Assembly: GCF_900142735.1 (NCBI RefSeq)
Contig: NZ_FRBY01000003.1
Location: 434,001-498,000 of the forward strand
Reading direction: 5' to 3'
Origin: Flavobacterium saccharophilum
Lineage (GTDB): Bacteria; Bacteroidota; Bacteroidia; Flavobacteriales; Flavobacteriaceae
Length of the DNA: 64,000 nt
The notes under the pieces: model-generated
The model's input: only the letters and a program-made list of their open reading frames with translations
Databases searched by the model: none
Told to the model about the DNA's origin: nothing
Shown: in pieces, positions 44,979-53,387 of the stretch
Layout of the letters: each line of letters opens with the position of its first letter
Numbering within the stretch: position 1 is the first letter of the stretch
Program-made: the position numbers and the translations under genes

Positions 44979-45058
44979 AAACACATAGAGACATAGCTTA
45001 ACATTGTGTTGAAAAAAGGCATTTCACTTGTTTAAAAAACACATAGCAGGCTATGTGT
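44979..45058 (-). repeat. Intergenic repeat, inverted copy, with terminal hairpin
   Basis: It begins AAACACATAGAGACATAG and contains ATTTCACTTGTTT, matching the reverse complement of the copies at 45111-45187 and 45196-45272. Its end, ACACATAGC-AG-GCTATGTGT (45039-45058), is a perfect 9-base hairpin. Confidence 0.6.
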
Positions 45059-45110
45059 ACTAATGTATTTTATTTTTTACAACCTTTAATGTTGTCTGTT
45101 TAGATTTTTA

Positions 45111-45187
45111 AACACACAGTTTATGTGTTTTCAAAACAAGTAAAACGCCTTGACCGTCAAACCAAATCTATGTATCTATGTGTTTAA
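45111..45187 (+). repeat. Intergenic repeat, direct copy 1
   Basis: AACACACAGTTTATGTGTTT, TCAAAACAAGTAAAACGCCT and CCAAATCTATGTATCTATGT recur in the next copy 85 bases further on with scattered substitutions. Confidence 0.65.
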
Positions 45188-45195
45188 AAAAAATT

Positions 45196-45272
45196 AACAC
45201 ACAGCTTATGAGTTTTCAAAACGAGTGAAACGTCTTTACGTTAAACCAAATCTATGTTTCTATGTGTTTAAA
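45196..45272 (+). repeat. Intergenic repeat, direct copy 2
   Basis: AACACACAGCTTATGAGTTT, TCAAAACGAGTGAAACGTCT and CCAAATCTATGTTTCTATGT match copy 1 closely. Confidence 0.65.
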
Positions 45273-45311
45273 TCTTTTCCAACACAACTATAATGTGTTT
45301 AAATTTTTTTC

Positions 45312-46049
45312 TTAAAACCCAATACTGTTTCCGCCATCAACTGGCAAAACGGTTCCGGTTGTATATTTTGATTCGCTTAAAGCGAAATAATAAACAGCAT
45401 CTGCAATATCTGATGGTTCTCCTAAGAATCCCATTGGCGTTCTTCCCAGCACTTTATTTTTTCTTTCCGGATCATTATCAAGTGCCGTCGAAGACATTTT
45501 TGTTTTGATAAATCCTGGAGCGACACAGTTTACACGAACTCCAAATGGAGCCAATTCTACCGCCATTGCTCTGGTCATTGATTCAATTGCTCCTTTGCTT
45601 GCCGAGTAAGCAATTACTTTTGGAATACCATATTGTGATGCCATCGAACTAATGTTGATAATACTTCCTGTCCCATTTTCTTTCATGTTTTTTACCACAG
45701 CTTTGCTAACCGCAAAAACACTCAAAAGATTCGTATGAATTATAGATAAAAAATCTTCATCTGTTACGTCCAAAAATTCTTTTTTAAGATTGATTCCTGC
45801 ATTGTTTACTAAAATATCAATCGGATTTTCTTTAGCTATGTTTTCAATCATAGCAGGAATTCCTGCCAAATCATTTAGATCAAAAATAACCGGAATTGCA
45901 TTTGGTCCGATCTCTTTGCAGGCATCTTCTGTTTTCTCTTTTGATCTTCCAATTATATAGGTTTTGATTCCGTTATCACATAATTTCTTTGCTGTTGCAA
46001 AACCCAATCCCGAATTCCCTCCGGTTACAATTGCTGCTTTTGTGCTCAT
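45312..46049 (-). CDS. SDR oxidoreductase, probable D-mannonate oxidoreductase
   Basis: A 245-residue classical short-chain dehydrogenase: cofactor loop VTGGNSGLGFATAKKL, NNAGIN, the catalytic Ser in NISSMASQYG, Tyr and Lys in YSASKGA, and the C-terminal GTVLPVDGGNSIGF. It is cytoplasmic. Between GH67 and mannonate dehydratase it probably reduces fructuronate to mannonate, taking the role of UxuB, which belongs to a different family. Related SDRs act on other sugar acids, so the substrate remains an inference. Confidence 0.82.
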   Translation of the reverse strand: MSTKAAIVTGGNSGLGFATAKKLCDNGIKTYIIGRSKEKTEDACKEIGPNAIPVIFDLNDLAGIPAMIENIAKENPIDILVNNAGINLKKEFLDVTDEDFLSIIHTNLLSVFAVSKAVVKNMKENGTGSIINISSMASQYGIPKVIAYSASKGAIESMTRAMAVELAPFGVRVNCVAPGFIKTKMSSTALDNDPERKNKVLGRTPMGFLGEPSDIADAVYYFALSESKYTTGTVLPVDGGNSIGF

Positions 46050-46068
46050 ATTTTTTTAATTTGAATAT

Positions 46069-48231
46069 TTAATTTCCCGGTGCAAAGGGGAATTTTAAGG
46101 ATTGAAAATAGTCTAAAGTTTGTGTTGGTTTCTCTACTCCTGCTGGCAATTCTTTACCAGAATATTGTTGAAAATAAAGTAAACACGCATCTCTCCACCA
46201 TTTTGCTTCTTTATACTGAATTTCTAATAACATTTGCACTTCTTTGAAACGGTCTTCATCAACATACTTTGCGCTTTTATTCCAGACGTCCTGCATGTTT
46301 TTTACCTGATTTACACCTTCCTGATATTTTAAAGCCAAACCGTTCCAAAGTGTCTGACCGTTTTTCAATTTATAATCCCAGGAAACATGATGAAACCATA
46401 ATAAATCTTTTTCTGGACAGGTTTCTAAAGTAGAGAAAATTTTGGCTACTTCCGGTGCATATTGCGCTGTAGCATTGGTTCCGGTTTTAGAACGATCGAA
46501 ACCTATTCCGTTTTTATCTGCTTTATGATAATATACCGGATTCCATTCTGGTCTTGACAAATTCGAAACCCATGGCCCCGGCCCATAATGATGACCTGTA
46601 TCCATAATATGATGCAACCCAAGGGGCGTCATATAATTTACAACCGCTTCCCGTGATTCAATCATCATTGCTGCAACTGGTTTTATGAAATTTTCATCAT
46701 TGGAGAAAGTGCATCTCAGCCATTCATCCGCAATAACTTCAGAATCTAATTCCGGATTCCACGCCAATCTTCCAAAGCCATACCAATTTGCCTGCGCAAA
46801 AGGATGACCGGTCCAGTTTAAGTCATTTCCTATGTTGGAAACCCCGGCAATTCCGGTCAGTTTTGTTTTCGTTAAAGAACCGTCAATAACTTTGGCAACA
46901 GTCGTCCCTTTTCCTTTTTGATAGGTATCAGATGCTAAAACTTCCTGAAATAATTTAGGCAGAAAAACCAAATGCGTACTAAAACCTAAATATTCCTGTG
47001 TGATTTGAAACTCCATCATCAAAGGTGTTTTTGGCATGGCACCAAACATGGGATGAAAAGGTTCACGAGGCTGAAAATCGATTGCTCCATTTTTTACCTG
47101 AACAATTACATTGTCTTTGAATTTTCCATCGTACGTTACAAATTCGGCGTAAGCCTGTTTTGCACGATCATTGGCGTCATGTTCTGAATAAACAAACGCG
47201 CGCCACATAATTACGCCTCCAAAAGGTGCAACAGCATCGGCTAACATATTGGCTCCGTCAACGTGATCTCTTCCATAATTTTGAGGACCAGGTTGCCCTT
47301 CTGAATTTGCTTTCACCAAAAATCCACCAAAATCCGGAATTCTTTTGTAAATTTCTTTGGCTTTATTTTTCCACCAATTGGCTACATCAGCGTCTTTTGG
47401 ATCGGCTGTTTTTAAACCTCCAATTTCTATTGGTGCCGAAAAACGAGCGGTTAAATAAACTTTTATTCCATAAGGTCTGAACACATTCGCCAAAGCTTCT
47501 ACCTTTTCTAAATATTGAGATGTTAAGATTAAAGCGTTGGCATTTACATTCGTTAAAACTGTTCCATTAATTCCGATAGACGCATTTGCTCTTGCGTAAT
47601 CAATATATCGCTGATCGATAAAATCAGGTAATTTCTGCCAGTTCCATAAAGAGAACCCTGCATAACCACGTTCTACAGTTCGGTCTAAATTATCCCAGTG
47701 ATTTAGAATTCTAATATTCGTTTTTGGCGAATCGACTATATTAAGATTTTTGATGTTTTTATTGGTCTGAATCAATCTCAAAAAATTGTAAACGCCATAC
47801 AAAACCCCAACCTCTTTTTTGCCCGTAATGACAATTTGATTTTTTCCTTTTAAGAAAATCGTTTTAATGATAAATCCTTCTTCATTTATCTGATCAAAAT
47901 TTCCAATTTCCTTTTGAATTTCAGCACTTAGTAATGCTTTAGAACCAATAATTACAGTTTTATCTAAATCAATTTTTGCCTTAATTTCGAACTTCTTCCC
48001 TAACATATTTTGTAAACCCAATTGCAATTCATTTGAAGCAATTTTTGAAGTTTCTGCATTCCCTAAAGAAACAATTCCCTGAACATTAGAAAGGTATTTG
48101 GAAACCAATTCCGCATCAGTTTTTTTATCATACTGAAGCCACAATTTATAATCCTTTTGAGCCATTGTTTTAAATGAAAACAAAAGCAGAAAAACAGAAA
48201 GTATAAATAAATATTTCTTTTGATATCGCAT
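46069..48231 (-). CDS. aguA: GH67 alpha-glucuronidase
   Basis: A 720-residue exported enzyme (signal peptide 1-24, FKTMAQ). The order of segments fits GH67: NIRILNHWDNLDRTVERGYAG, FGGFLVKANSEGQPGPQNYG, WRAFVYSEHDANDRAKQAY, DFQPREPFHPMFGAMP with MMEFQITQEYLG, and HHIMDTGHHYGPGPW. It removes 4-O-methylglucuronic acid from the ends of xylo-oligosaccharides. The SDR and uxuA genes follow, linking release and catabolism of glucuronate. A LacI-type palindrome at 48261-48270 lies 30 bases before the start. Confidence 0.96.
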   Translation of the reverse strand: MRYQKKYLFILSVFLLLFSFKTMAQKDYKLWLQYDKKTDAELVSKYLSNVQGIVSLGNAETSKIASNELQLGLQNMLGKKFEIKAKIDLDKTVIIGSKALLSAEIQKEIGNFDQINEEGFIIKTIFLKGKNQIVITGKKEVGVLYGVYNFLRLIQTNKNIKNLNIVDSPKTNIRILNHWDNLDRTVERGYAGFSLWNWQKLPDFIDQRYIDYARANASIGINGTVLTNVNANALILTSQYLEKVEALANVFRPYGIKVYLTARFSAPIEIGGLKTADPKDADVANWWKNKAKEIYKRIPDFGGFLVKANSEGQPGPQNYGRDHVDGANMLADAVAPFGGVIMWRAFVYSEHDANDRAKQAYAEFVTYDGKFKDNVIVQVKNGAIDFQPREPFHPMFGAMPKTPLMMEFQITQEYLGFSTHLVFLPKLFQEVLASDTYQKGKGTTVAKVIDGSLTKTKLTGIAGVSNIGNDLNWTGHPFAQANWYGFGRLAWNPELDSEVIADEWLRCTFSNDENFIKPVAAMMIESREAVVNYMTPLGLHHIMDTGHHYGPGPWVSNLSRPEWNPVYYHKADKNGIGFDRSKTGTNATAQYAPEVAKIFSTLETCPEKDLLWFHHVSWDYKLKNGQTLWNGLALKYQEGVNQVKNMQDVWNKSAKYVDEDRFKEVQMLLEIQYKEAKWWRDACLLYFQQYSGKELPAGVEKPTQTLDYFQSLKFPFAPGN

Positions 48232-48260
48232 CAGATTATTTTTGAATGATTAAAAAATTG

Positions 48261-48270
48261 CAATCGGTTG
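48261..48270. promoter_or_regulatory. LacI-type operator before the GH67 gene
   Basis: CAATCGGTTG, followed by CGTAAAA, in the same extended form as the sites at 42378 and 49616. Confidence 0.65.
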
Positions 48271-48393
48271 CGTAAAAATATGATATTGTGTTTTAACAAA
48301 AAAACTTTACTGCAAAAATTTTCACACAACACAAATTCTTTTGTTAAAAAAGGAAATAATTGACAAGAAACTAGCAATTTATATCCAGGTAAT

Positions 48394-49440
48394 TTATTTT
48401 CTCTTCGAAGATGCCCGAACCAAAACCTGGGTATTTAGAAAAGTAACTTCAGTAATACTATCTTTTTTAAGAACCTCATCACTCTTTTTACCTGTCTTTA
48501 TGTGACTTAAAATTTTCCTGGCTGCTGTCTGTCCCATTTTTACGGCAGGATGTGAAATAGTAGTTAATCCCGGGTCAATTATAGATGCTATTGGGTCATC
48601 ATTAAAACCAATAATAGCAATATCATGAGGGATTTTTAAGCCTCGTTTTTTAGCAATCTGAATCACACCAACAGCCGCTGTGTCATTCACAACAAAAATT
48701 CCATCTGGTCGATTTGGCAGATCAAATAAGATTGTAGCGGCCGTTTCTCCTTCTTCATAAGTCAAAGCAGTTTCGATGATTAGCTCCTCATTAACAGTCA
48801 GATTAGCTTCTAATAAAGCATCGGTATAACCTCTTCTTCGCTCACTATAAGTGTTTCTGTATGGCGAACCTGTAATGTGTGCAATCCGTACACAGCCCTG
48901 ATCAATCAAATGTTTTGTCGCTTTATAACCTGCAGAATAGTTATCGATCATAACGCGATACGTACTAAAATCCTTTGGTACCCTGTCTACAAAAACCAAT
49001 GGAATACTCTTATCTATAAATTTCTGAAAATGAGAAGTATCGCGCGTATCCATTGCCAGGGAACAAATTACACCACAAACCCGGCTATCATAAAGTGCTT
49101 TTGACAAATTAACTTCAGCCTCATAAGAATCATGGCTTTGTGTGATCATAATACTATATCCTTCCTTTTGGGCAATCTCTTCAATACCACTAATTAAAGA
49201 TGAGATAAAAGGCCTGTTAATTCGGGTTACTAAAACTCCAATAATTTTGGTTGAATTTCCCCTTAAACCTGCTGCTAAAATATTAGGCCGAAAACCCATT
49301 TCTTCAGCGACTTTCTTTACTTTTTTTATGGTTTTATCGCTTATAGCAGGATGATCTTTTAAAGCTCTTGAAATTGTCGAAGTGGCAAGATTCATTCGTT
49401 CAGCAATATCATAAATGGTAACGTCTTTGCTCTCTTCCAT
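48394..49440 (-). CDS. LacI family transcriptional regulator
   Basis: A 348-residue repressor-type protein: helix-turn-helix (about 7-32; VTIYDIAERMNLATSTISRA), hinge helix (GFRPNILAAGLRG), then a periplasmic-binding-like sensor (KIIGVLVTRINRPFISSL, GIFVVNDTAAVGVI, IAIIGFNDDPIASIIDPGLT). It stands between GH67 and the PA14-type GH3 gene, whose promoter regions both contain CAATCGGTTG, the kind of palindrome LacI proteins recognise. A sugar or uronate product of xylan is the likely effector. Confidence 0.93.
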   Translation of the reverse strand: MEESKDVTIYDIAERMNLATSTISRALKDHPAISDKTIKKVKKVAEEMGFRPNILAAGLRGNSTKIIGVLVTRINRPFISSLISGIEEIAQKEGYSIMITQSHDSYEAEVNLSKALYDSRVCGVICSLAMDTRDTSHFQKFIDKSIPLVFVDRVPKDFSTYRVMIDNYSAGYKATKHLIDQGCVRIAHITGSPYRNTYSERRRGYTDALLEANLTVNEELIIETALTYEEGETAATILFDLPNRPDGIFVVNDTAAVGVIQIAKKRGLKIPHDIAIIGFNDDPIASIIDPGLTTISHPAVKMGQTAARKILSHIKTGKKSDEVLKKDSITEVTFLNTQVLVRASSKRK

Positions 49441-49615
49441 AAAAATTTAAATACTAAACAATTGATAAAATATATTTTAGATCAACCAATAAATGGATAT
49501 TAAATGATCCTAAAATAAAAACAAGGACTTCTCTACAGAAAACCTTTCTAAAAACCATATATAGAATTTTGTCTACTATTCTTTGTCAAAATTAAATTAT
49601 TTTTCTTTCTTTACA

Positions 49616-49625
49616 CAATCGGTTG
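49616..49625. promoter_or_regulatory. LacI-type operator before the GH3 gene
   Basis: CAATCGGTTG 55 bases upstream of the GH3 start, about 25 bases downstream of a near-match to a -7 box (TATTCTTTG, one extra base). Confidence 0.65.
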
Positions 49626-49679
49626 CGAAATAATTTTATGGTACGAAATTATAGTTATTAATCTATTAATAAACATCTT

Positions 49680-52310
49680 ATGAAAAAATCATTCTTCTTC
49701 TTTCAAACTATTATAATTTTATGCATTTCAATTCATTCTAATGCGCAAACAACCGTAGAAAAATATATTTTTCAGAACTCAAATTTAAGTTTTGAAGAGC
49801 GTGTAAATGATTTGGTAAGCCATTTAACACTGGAAGAAAAAGTATCTCAAATGCTGAATTCTTCACCTGCTATTCCGAGATTGAGCATTCCCGCTTATGA
49901 CTGGTGGAATGAAACACTTCATGGCGTTGCAAGAACTCCTTTTAAAACTACCGTTTACCCTCAGGCTATTGCTATGGCGGCTACTTTTGATAAAAATTCC
50001 CTTTTTACAATGGCTGATTATTCTGCTTTAGAAGGAAGAGCGATTTACAATAAAGCGGTTGAATCAGGCCGAACAAACGAACGTTATCTTGGACTTACCT
50101 ATTGGACACCCAATATTAATATTTTTCGTGATCCTCGCTGGGGACGCGGACAGGAAACGTATGGTGAAGATCCTTTTTTGACTGCTGCTTTAGGGGACTT
50201 TTTTGTTAAAGGTCTTCAGGGCGATGATCCTAAATATTTAAAAGCCGCAGCCTGTGCGAAACATTATGCGGTTCACAGCGGCCCGGAACCTTTGCGCCAT
50301 ACTTTTGATGTTGATGTAACGCCGTACGAACTTTGGGATACGTATTTACCTGCCTTTAAAAAACTGATAACCGAATCTAAAGTTGCCGGCGTAATGTGTG
50401 CCTACAATGCTTTTAGAACTCAACCTTGTTGTGCCAGCGATATCTTGATGACGGATATTTTGCGCAATCAATGGAAATTTGATGGTTACGTAACGTCAGA
50501 TTGTTGGGCGATTGATGATTTCTTCAAAAATCATAAAACACATCCGGATGCTGCGTCTGCTTCAGCTGATGCCGTTTTCCACGGAACGGATATTGACTGC
50601 GGAACGGATGCCTACAAAGCTTTGGTACAAGCGGTGAAAACCGGAAAAATACCGGAATCACAAATTGATATTTCGGTAAAACGTCTTTTTATGATTCGTT
50701 TCAGATTGGGAATGTTTGATCCTGTCGAAATGGTAAAATATGCTCAAACTCCAGCTTCTGTTTTAGAAAGTCCGGCACATCAGGAACATGCCTTAAAAAT
50801 GGCACAACAATCTATGGTTTTGCTTAGAAATGAAAACAATACTTTACCTCTGAGTAAAAAAATAAAGAAGATTGCAGTTCTGGGTCCAAACGCAGATAAT
50901 TCGATTTCTATTCTAGGAAATTACAACGGAACTCCATCCAAATTAACCACAGTATTACAAGGCATTAAAGAGAAATTAGGTGCCAATACCGAAGTGATTT
51001 ATGAGCAAGCCATCAACTTTACAAATGATACTTTATTAGTATATTCTGATGTCAAAAACCAATATACTTTTGAAGGAAAACAAGGTTTTAAAGCCGAATA
51101 TTTTAGCAACACCGAACTTTCAGGGAAACCGGAAATTACAAGAACTGAACCCAAATTAAATCATTTTTGGCAGGAAGGTGAAGCGGTTGTTCAAAACATC
51201 AAAGCCAATAATTTTTCTGCCCGTTACACAACAAATTTCACTGCAATTGAAGATGGCAGCATTACTTTTGAACTTGCTGCTGATGACGGTTACCGTTTTC
51301 TTGTGAATGGAAAAGAAGAACTAAATGCCTGGAAAAAGAATCGCTGGGGCGGACAAACTTTTCAATTAAAAACAACAAAAGGAACGGTTTATAATTTAGT
51401 AGTTGAATATTGGCAGGGAGAAGGAAAAGGAAATGTTGCCCTGAATGCAGGAAATTATAAAAAAACTGATTTTACAGCGCTTGTTAATCGTTTAAAAGAT
51501 GTTGATGCTTTTGTGTTTGCTGGTGGAATTTCACCTCAACTAGAAGGCGAAGAAATGAAAGTGAATTTCCCGGGATTTAAAGGCGGGGATCGTACTTCCA
51601 TCTTATTACCAGCGGTACAAACTGATTTGATGAAAGCACTCAAAACGACTGGAAAACCGGTTGTTTTTGTGATGATGACCGGAAGCGCAATCGCTATTCC
51701 GTGGGAAGCTCAAAATATTCCTGCGATCGTAAATGCATGGTATGGCGGACAGGCAGCCGGAACTGCGGTTGCGGATATTCTTTTTGGAGATTATAATCCT
51801 GCCGGAAGATTGCCAATTACTTTTTACAAAGGCGATTCAGACTTACCTGAATTTGTAGATTATAAAATGGACAACAGAACGTATCGCTATTTTGAAGGCA
51901 AGCCACTTTATGGTTTTGGATATGGTTTGAGTTATACTTCTTTTAAATATGATCAATTGAAAATGCCATCAAAAATTAGCAAAGGAAAAAGCGTTTCTGT
52001 TTCTGTACGCATTACGAATACAGGAAAAATGAACGGCGAAGAAGTAGCGCAGTTATACCTCATCAATCAAAACAAAACCATCAAAGCACCTTTGAAAACT
52101 TTGAAAGGTTTTGAACGAATCAATCTTAAATCAGGCGAAAGCAAAATCATAACTTTTACACTTTCTCCCGAAGATTTATCGCATATTACCAATGAAGGTA
52201 TTTCGCAGGAATATAATGGCGAAATTAAAATTGCCATTGGCGGTCATCAGCCAGATGAAGCTAATAAAACAAGTGGTAATGTTTTAACTAAAAGTCTTTT
52301 GATTCAATAA
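49680..52310 (+). CDS. GH3 beta-xylosidase/glucosidase with PA14 insert
   Basis: An 876-residue exported enzyme (signal peptide 1-22, SNAQ). The N-terminal barrel contains DPRWGRGQETYGEDP, CAKHYAVHSG and the nucleophile Asp274 in VTSDCWAI. The second GH3 domain (from about 370) is interrupted by a PA14 domain (about 455-585; GFKAEYFSNTELSG, ELAADDGYRFLVNG) and followed by a fibronectin-III-like C-terminus (SVSVRITNTGKMNGEEVAQLYL). The DPRWGRGQETYGEDP type is common in xylosidases. It probably cleaves xylose from oligosaccharides in the periplasm. A LacI-type operator precedes it. Confidence 0.93.
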   Translation: MKKSFFFFQTIIILCISIHSNAQTTVEKYIFQNSNLSFEERVNDLVSHLTLEEKVSQMLNSSPAIPRLSIPAYDWWNETLHGVARTPFKTTVYPQAIAMAATFDKNSLFTMADYSALEGRAIYNKAVESGRTNERYLGLTYWTPNINIFRDPRWGRGQETYGEDPFLTAALGDFFVKGLQGDDPKYLKAAACAKHYAVHSGPEPLRHTFDVDVTPYELWDTYLPAFKKLITESKVAGVMCAYNAFRTQPCCASDILMTDILRNQWKFDGYVTSDCWAIDDFFKNHKTHPDAASASADAVFHGTDIDCGTDAYKALVQAVKTGKIPESQIDISVKRLFMIRFRLGMFDPVEMVKYAQTPASVLESPAHQEHALKMAQQSMVLLRNENNTLPLSKKIKKIAVLGPNADNSISILGNYNGTPSKLTTVLQGIKEKLGANTEVIYEQAINFTNDTLLVYSDVKNQYTFEGKQGFKAEYFSNTELSGKPEITRTEPKLNHFWQEGEAVVQNIKANNFSARYTTNFTAIEDGSITFELAADDGYRFLVNGKEELNAWKKNRWGGQTFQLKTTKGTVYNLVVEYWQGEGKGNVALNAGNYKKTDFTALVNRLKDVDAFVFAGGISPQLEGEEMKVNFPGFKGGDRTSILLPAVQTDLMKALKTTGKPVVFVMMTGSAIAIPWEAQNIPAIVNAWYGGQAAGTAVADILFGDYNPAGRLPITFYKGDSDLPEFVDYKMDNRTYRYFEGKPLYGFGYGLSYTSFKYDQLKMPSKISKGKSVSVSVRITNTGKMNGEEVAQLYLINQNKTIKAPLKTLKGFERINLKSGESKIITFTLSPEDLSHITNEGISQEYNGEIKIAIGGHQPDEANKTSGNVLTKSLLIQ

Positions 52311-52318
52311 AGACAAAG

Positions 52319-53104
52319 CTATTTTTTACTATGAAGCTGTTTATAAAGCGTTTCCATCGGAGCCTGATTTAATTGCATTATTCCCGTCTCCGGGCGATCT
52401 AAAGCTAAAATCAGAAACATTACCGAAGAAAAAATAATGGAAATAAAAACCGCTAAAACATGATTCTTTTTACCTGAAATTCCAAATTGATAGCCCAGAA
52501 TGAGCATCGTAAATAAAGTTATTATAAACAGTACCCATAAAATGGTAGCAGGCAGTCGGTATTCGAAAGTAAAAGTGACGCGTTTATTATAATTGTCAAC
52601 GAGTTCGTTTACTGAACCGGTATAAAGTGAATACGCTTCAGAACTGCGATCTTGCGCTGCCAGAGCTTCAGAATAGCTCCAAAGCGAATCAAGGATACTT
52701 TGTGATCTTTCCTTTAGATTTTCTATCTTTTTTACTGAAAGATCTTTAAAAAGACTAACACGCAAATCTGTATATTCTTTTAAAAGATTTCGGGAAGAAG
52801 AACGATAGGGTTCCGGTATTAATCCGGATTGAAGATACGCCTTTCTGATTATGGTCACTTCTTCCAGCAAAAGCTCTTTTCTGTTATTATAGCGATTGTC
52901 TACAATCTGAAATGTAAAAGCCAGCATGAAAGCCAAAAGTCCCAGTGCCGCTCCAACTACTGATCCGACTGGAGAATCGTTTACTTTTCCGGATTTACTC
53001 TTTACAAATAAACCGTAATACTGACCTGCAAGAATGGGGATTAAAATACTGAAGAAAGGAATAAGAAACATTCCTAAAAGCTCAAAAAAACTTACATTTA
53101 TCAT
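52319..53104 (-). CDS. DUF4239-like (bestrophin-like) membrane protein
   Basis: A 261-residue protein with two N-terminal hydrophobic segments (about 8-32 and 46-66), a helical soluble middle (about 70-175; NRKELLLEEVTIIRKAYLQSG) and two C-terminal membrane helices (about 188-208 and 217-235). This matches the layout of DUF4239, named for its likeness to bestrophin channels; function is not established. It converges with the GH3 gene and is not clearly part of an operon. Confidence 0.75.
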   Translation of the reverse strand: MINVSFFELLGMFLIPFFSILIPILAGQYYGLFVKSKSGKVNDSPVGSVVGAALGLLAFMLAFTFQIVDNRYNNRKELLLEEVTIIRKAYLQSGLIPEPYRSSSRNLLKEYTDLRVSLFKDLSVKKIENLKERSQSILDSLWSYSEALAAQDRSSEAYSLYTGSVNELVDNYNKRVTFTFEYRLPATILWVLFIITLFTMLILGYQFGISGKKNHVLAVFISIIFSSVMFLILALDRPETGIMQLNQAPMETLYKQLHSKK

Positions 53105-53387
53105 GGTTCTTTCGTATTTGGATAATAAATCTGGCTAATCAAATATAATCTTTATTTCGCAATCCTAAAACTATTGACTTTCAAAATATTACAACCTATT
53201 TTTTTCTCTTTTCTATTTAAAATTAAATCAAATATTATTCTCAGAGAAAAAGGAAAAATAATAAGATTTTTTTTCTAAATTTGATTATAGAAATTTGCAT
53301 TCTATACGATTTCCCCAAATCATTTTTTTTATTACCTCAACCTACATTGACCTTTTGGCAAATAGTAGTAACGTAAAATGAAAAAAA

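Larger units (their letters stand above)
44930..45311. other. Repeat-filled intergenic region between uxuA and the SDR gene
   Basis: The region consists mostly of one inverted and two direct copies of an imperfect repeat of about 80 bases (44979-45272). No coding sequence was recognised. Confidence 0.6.
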
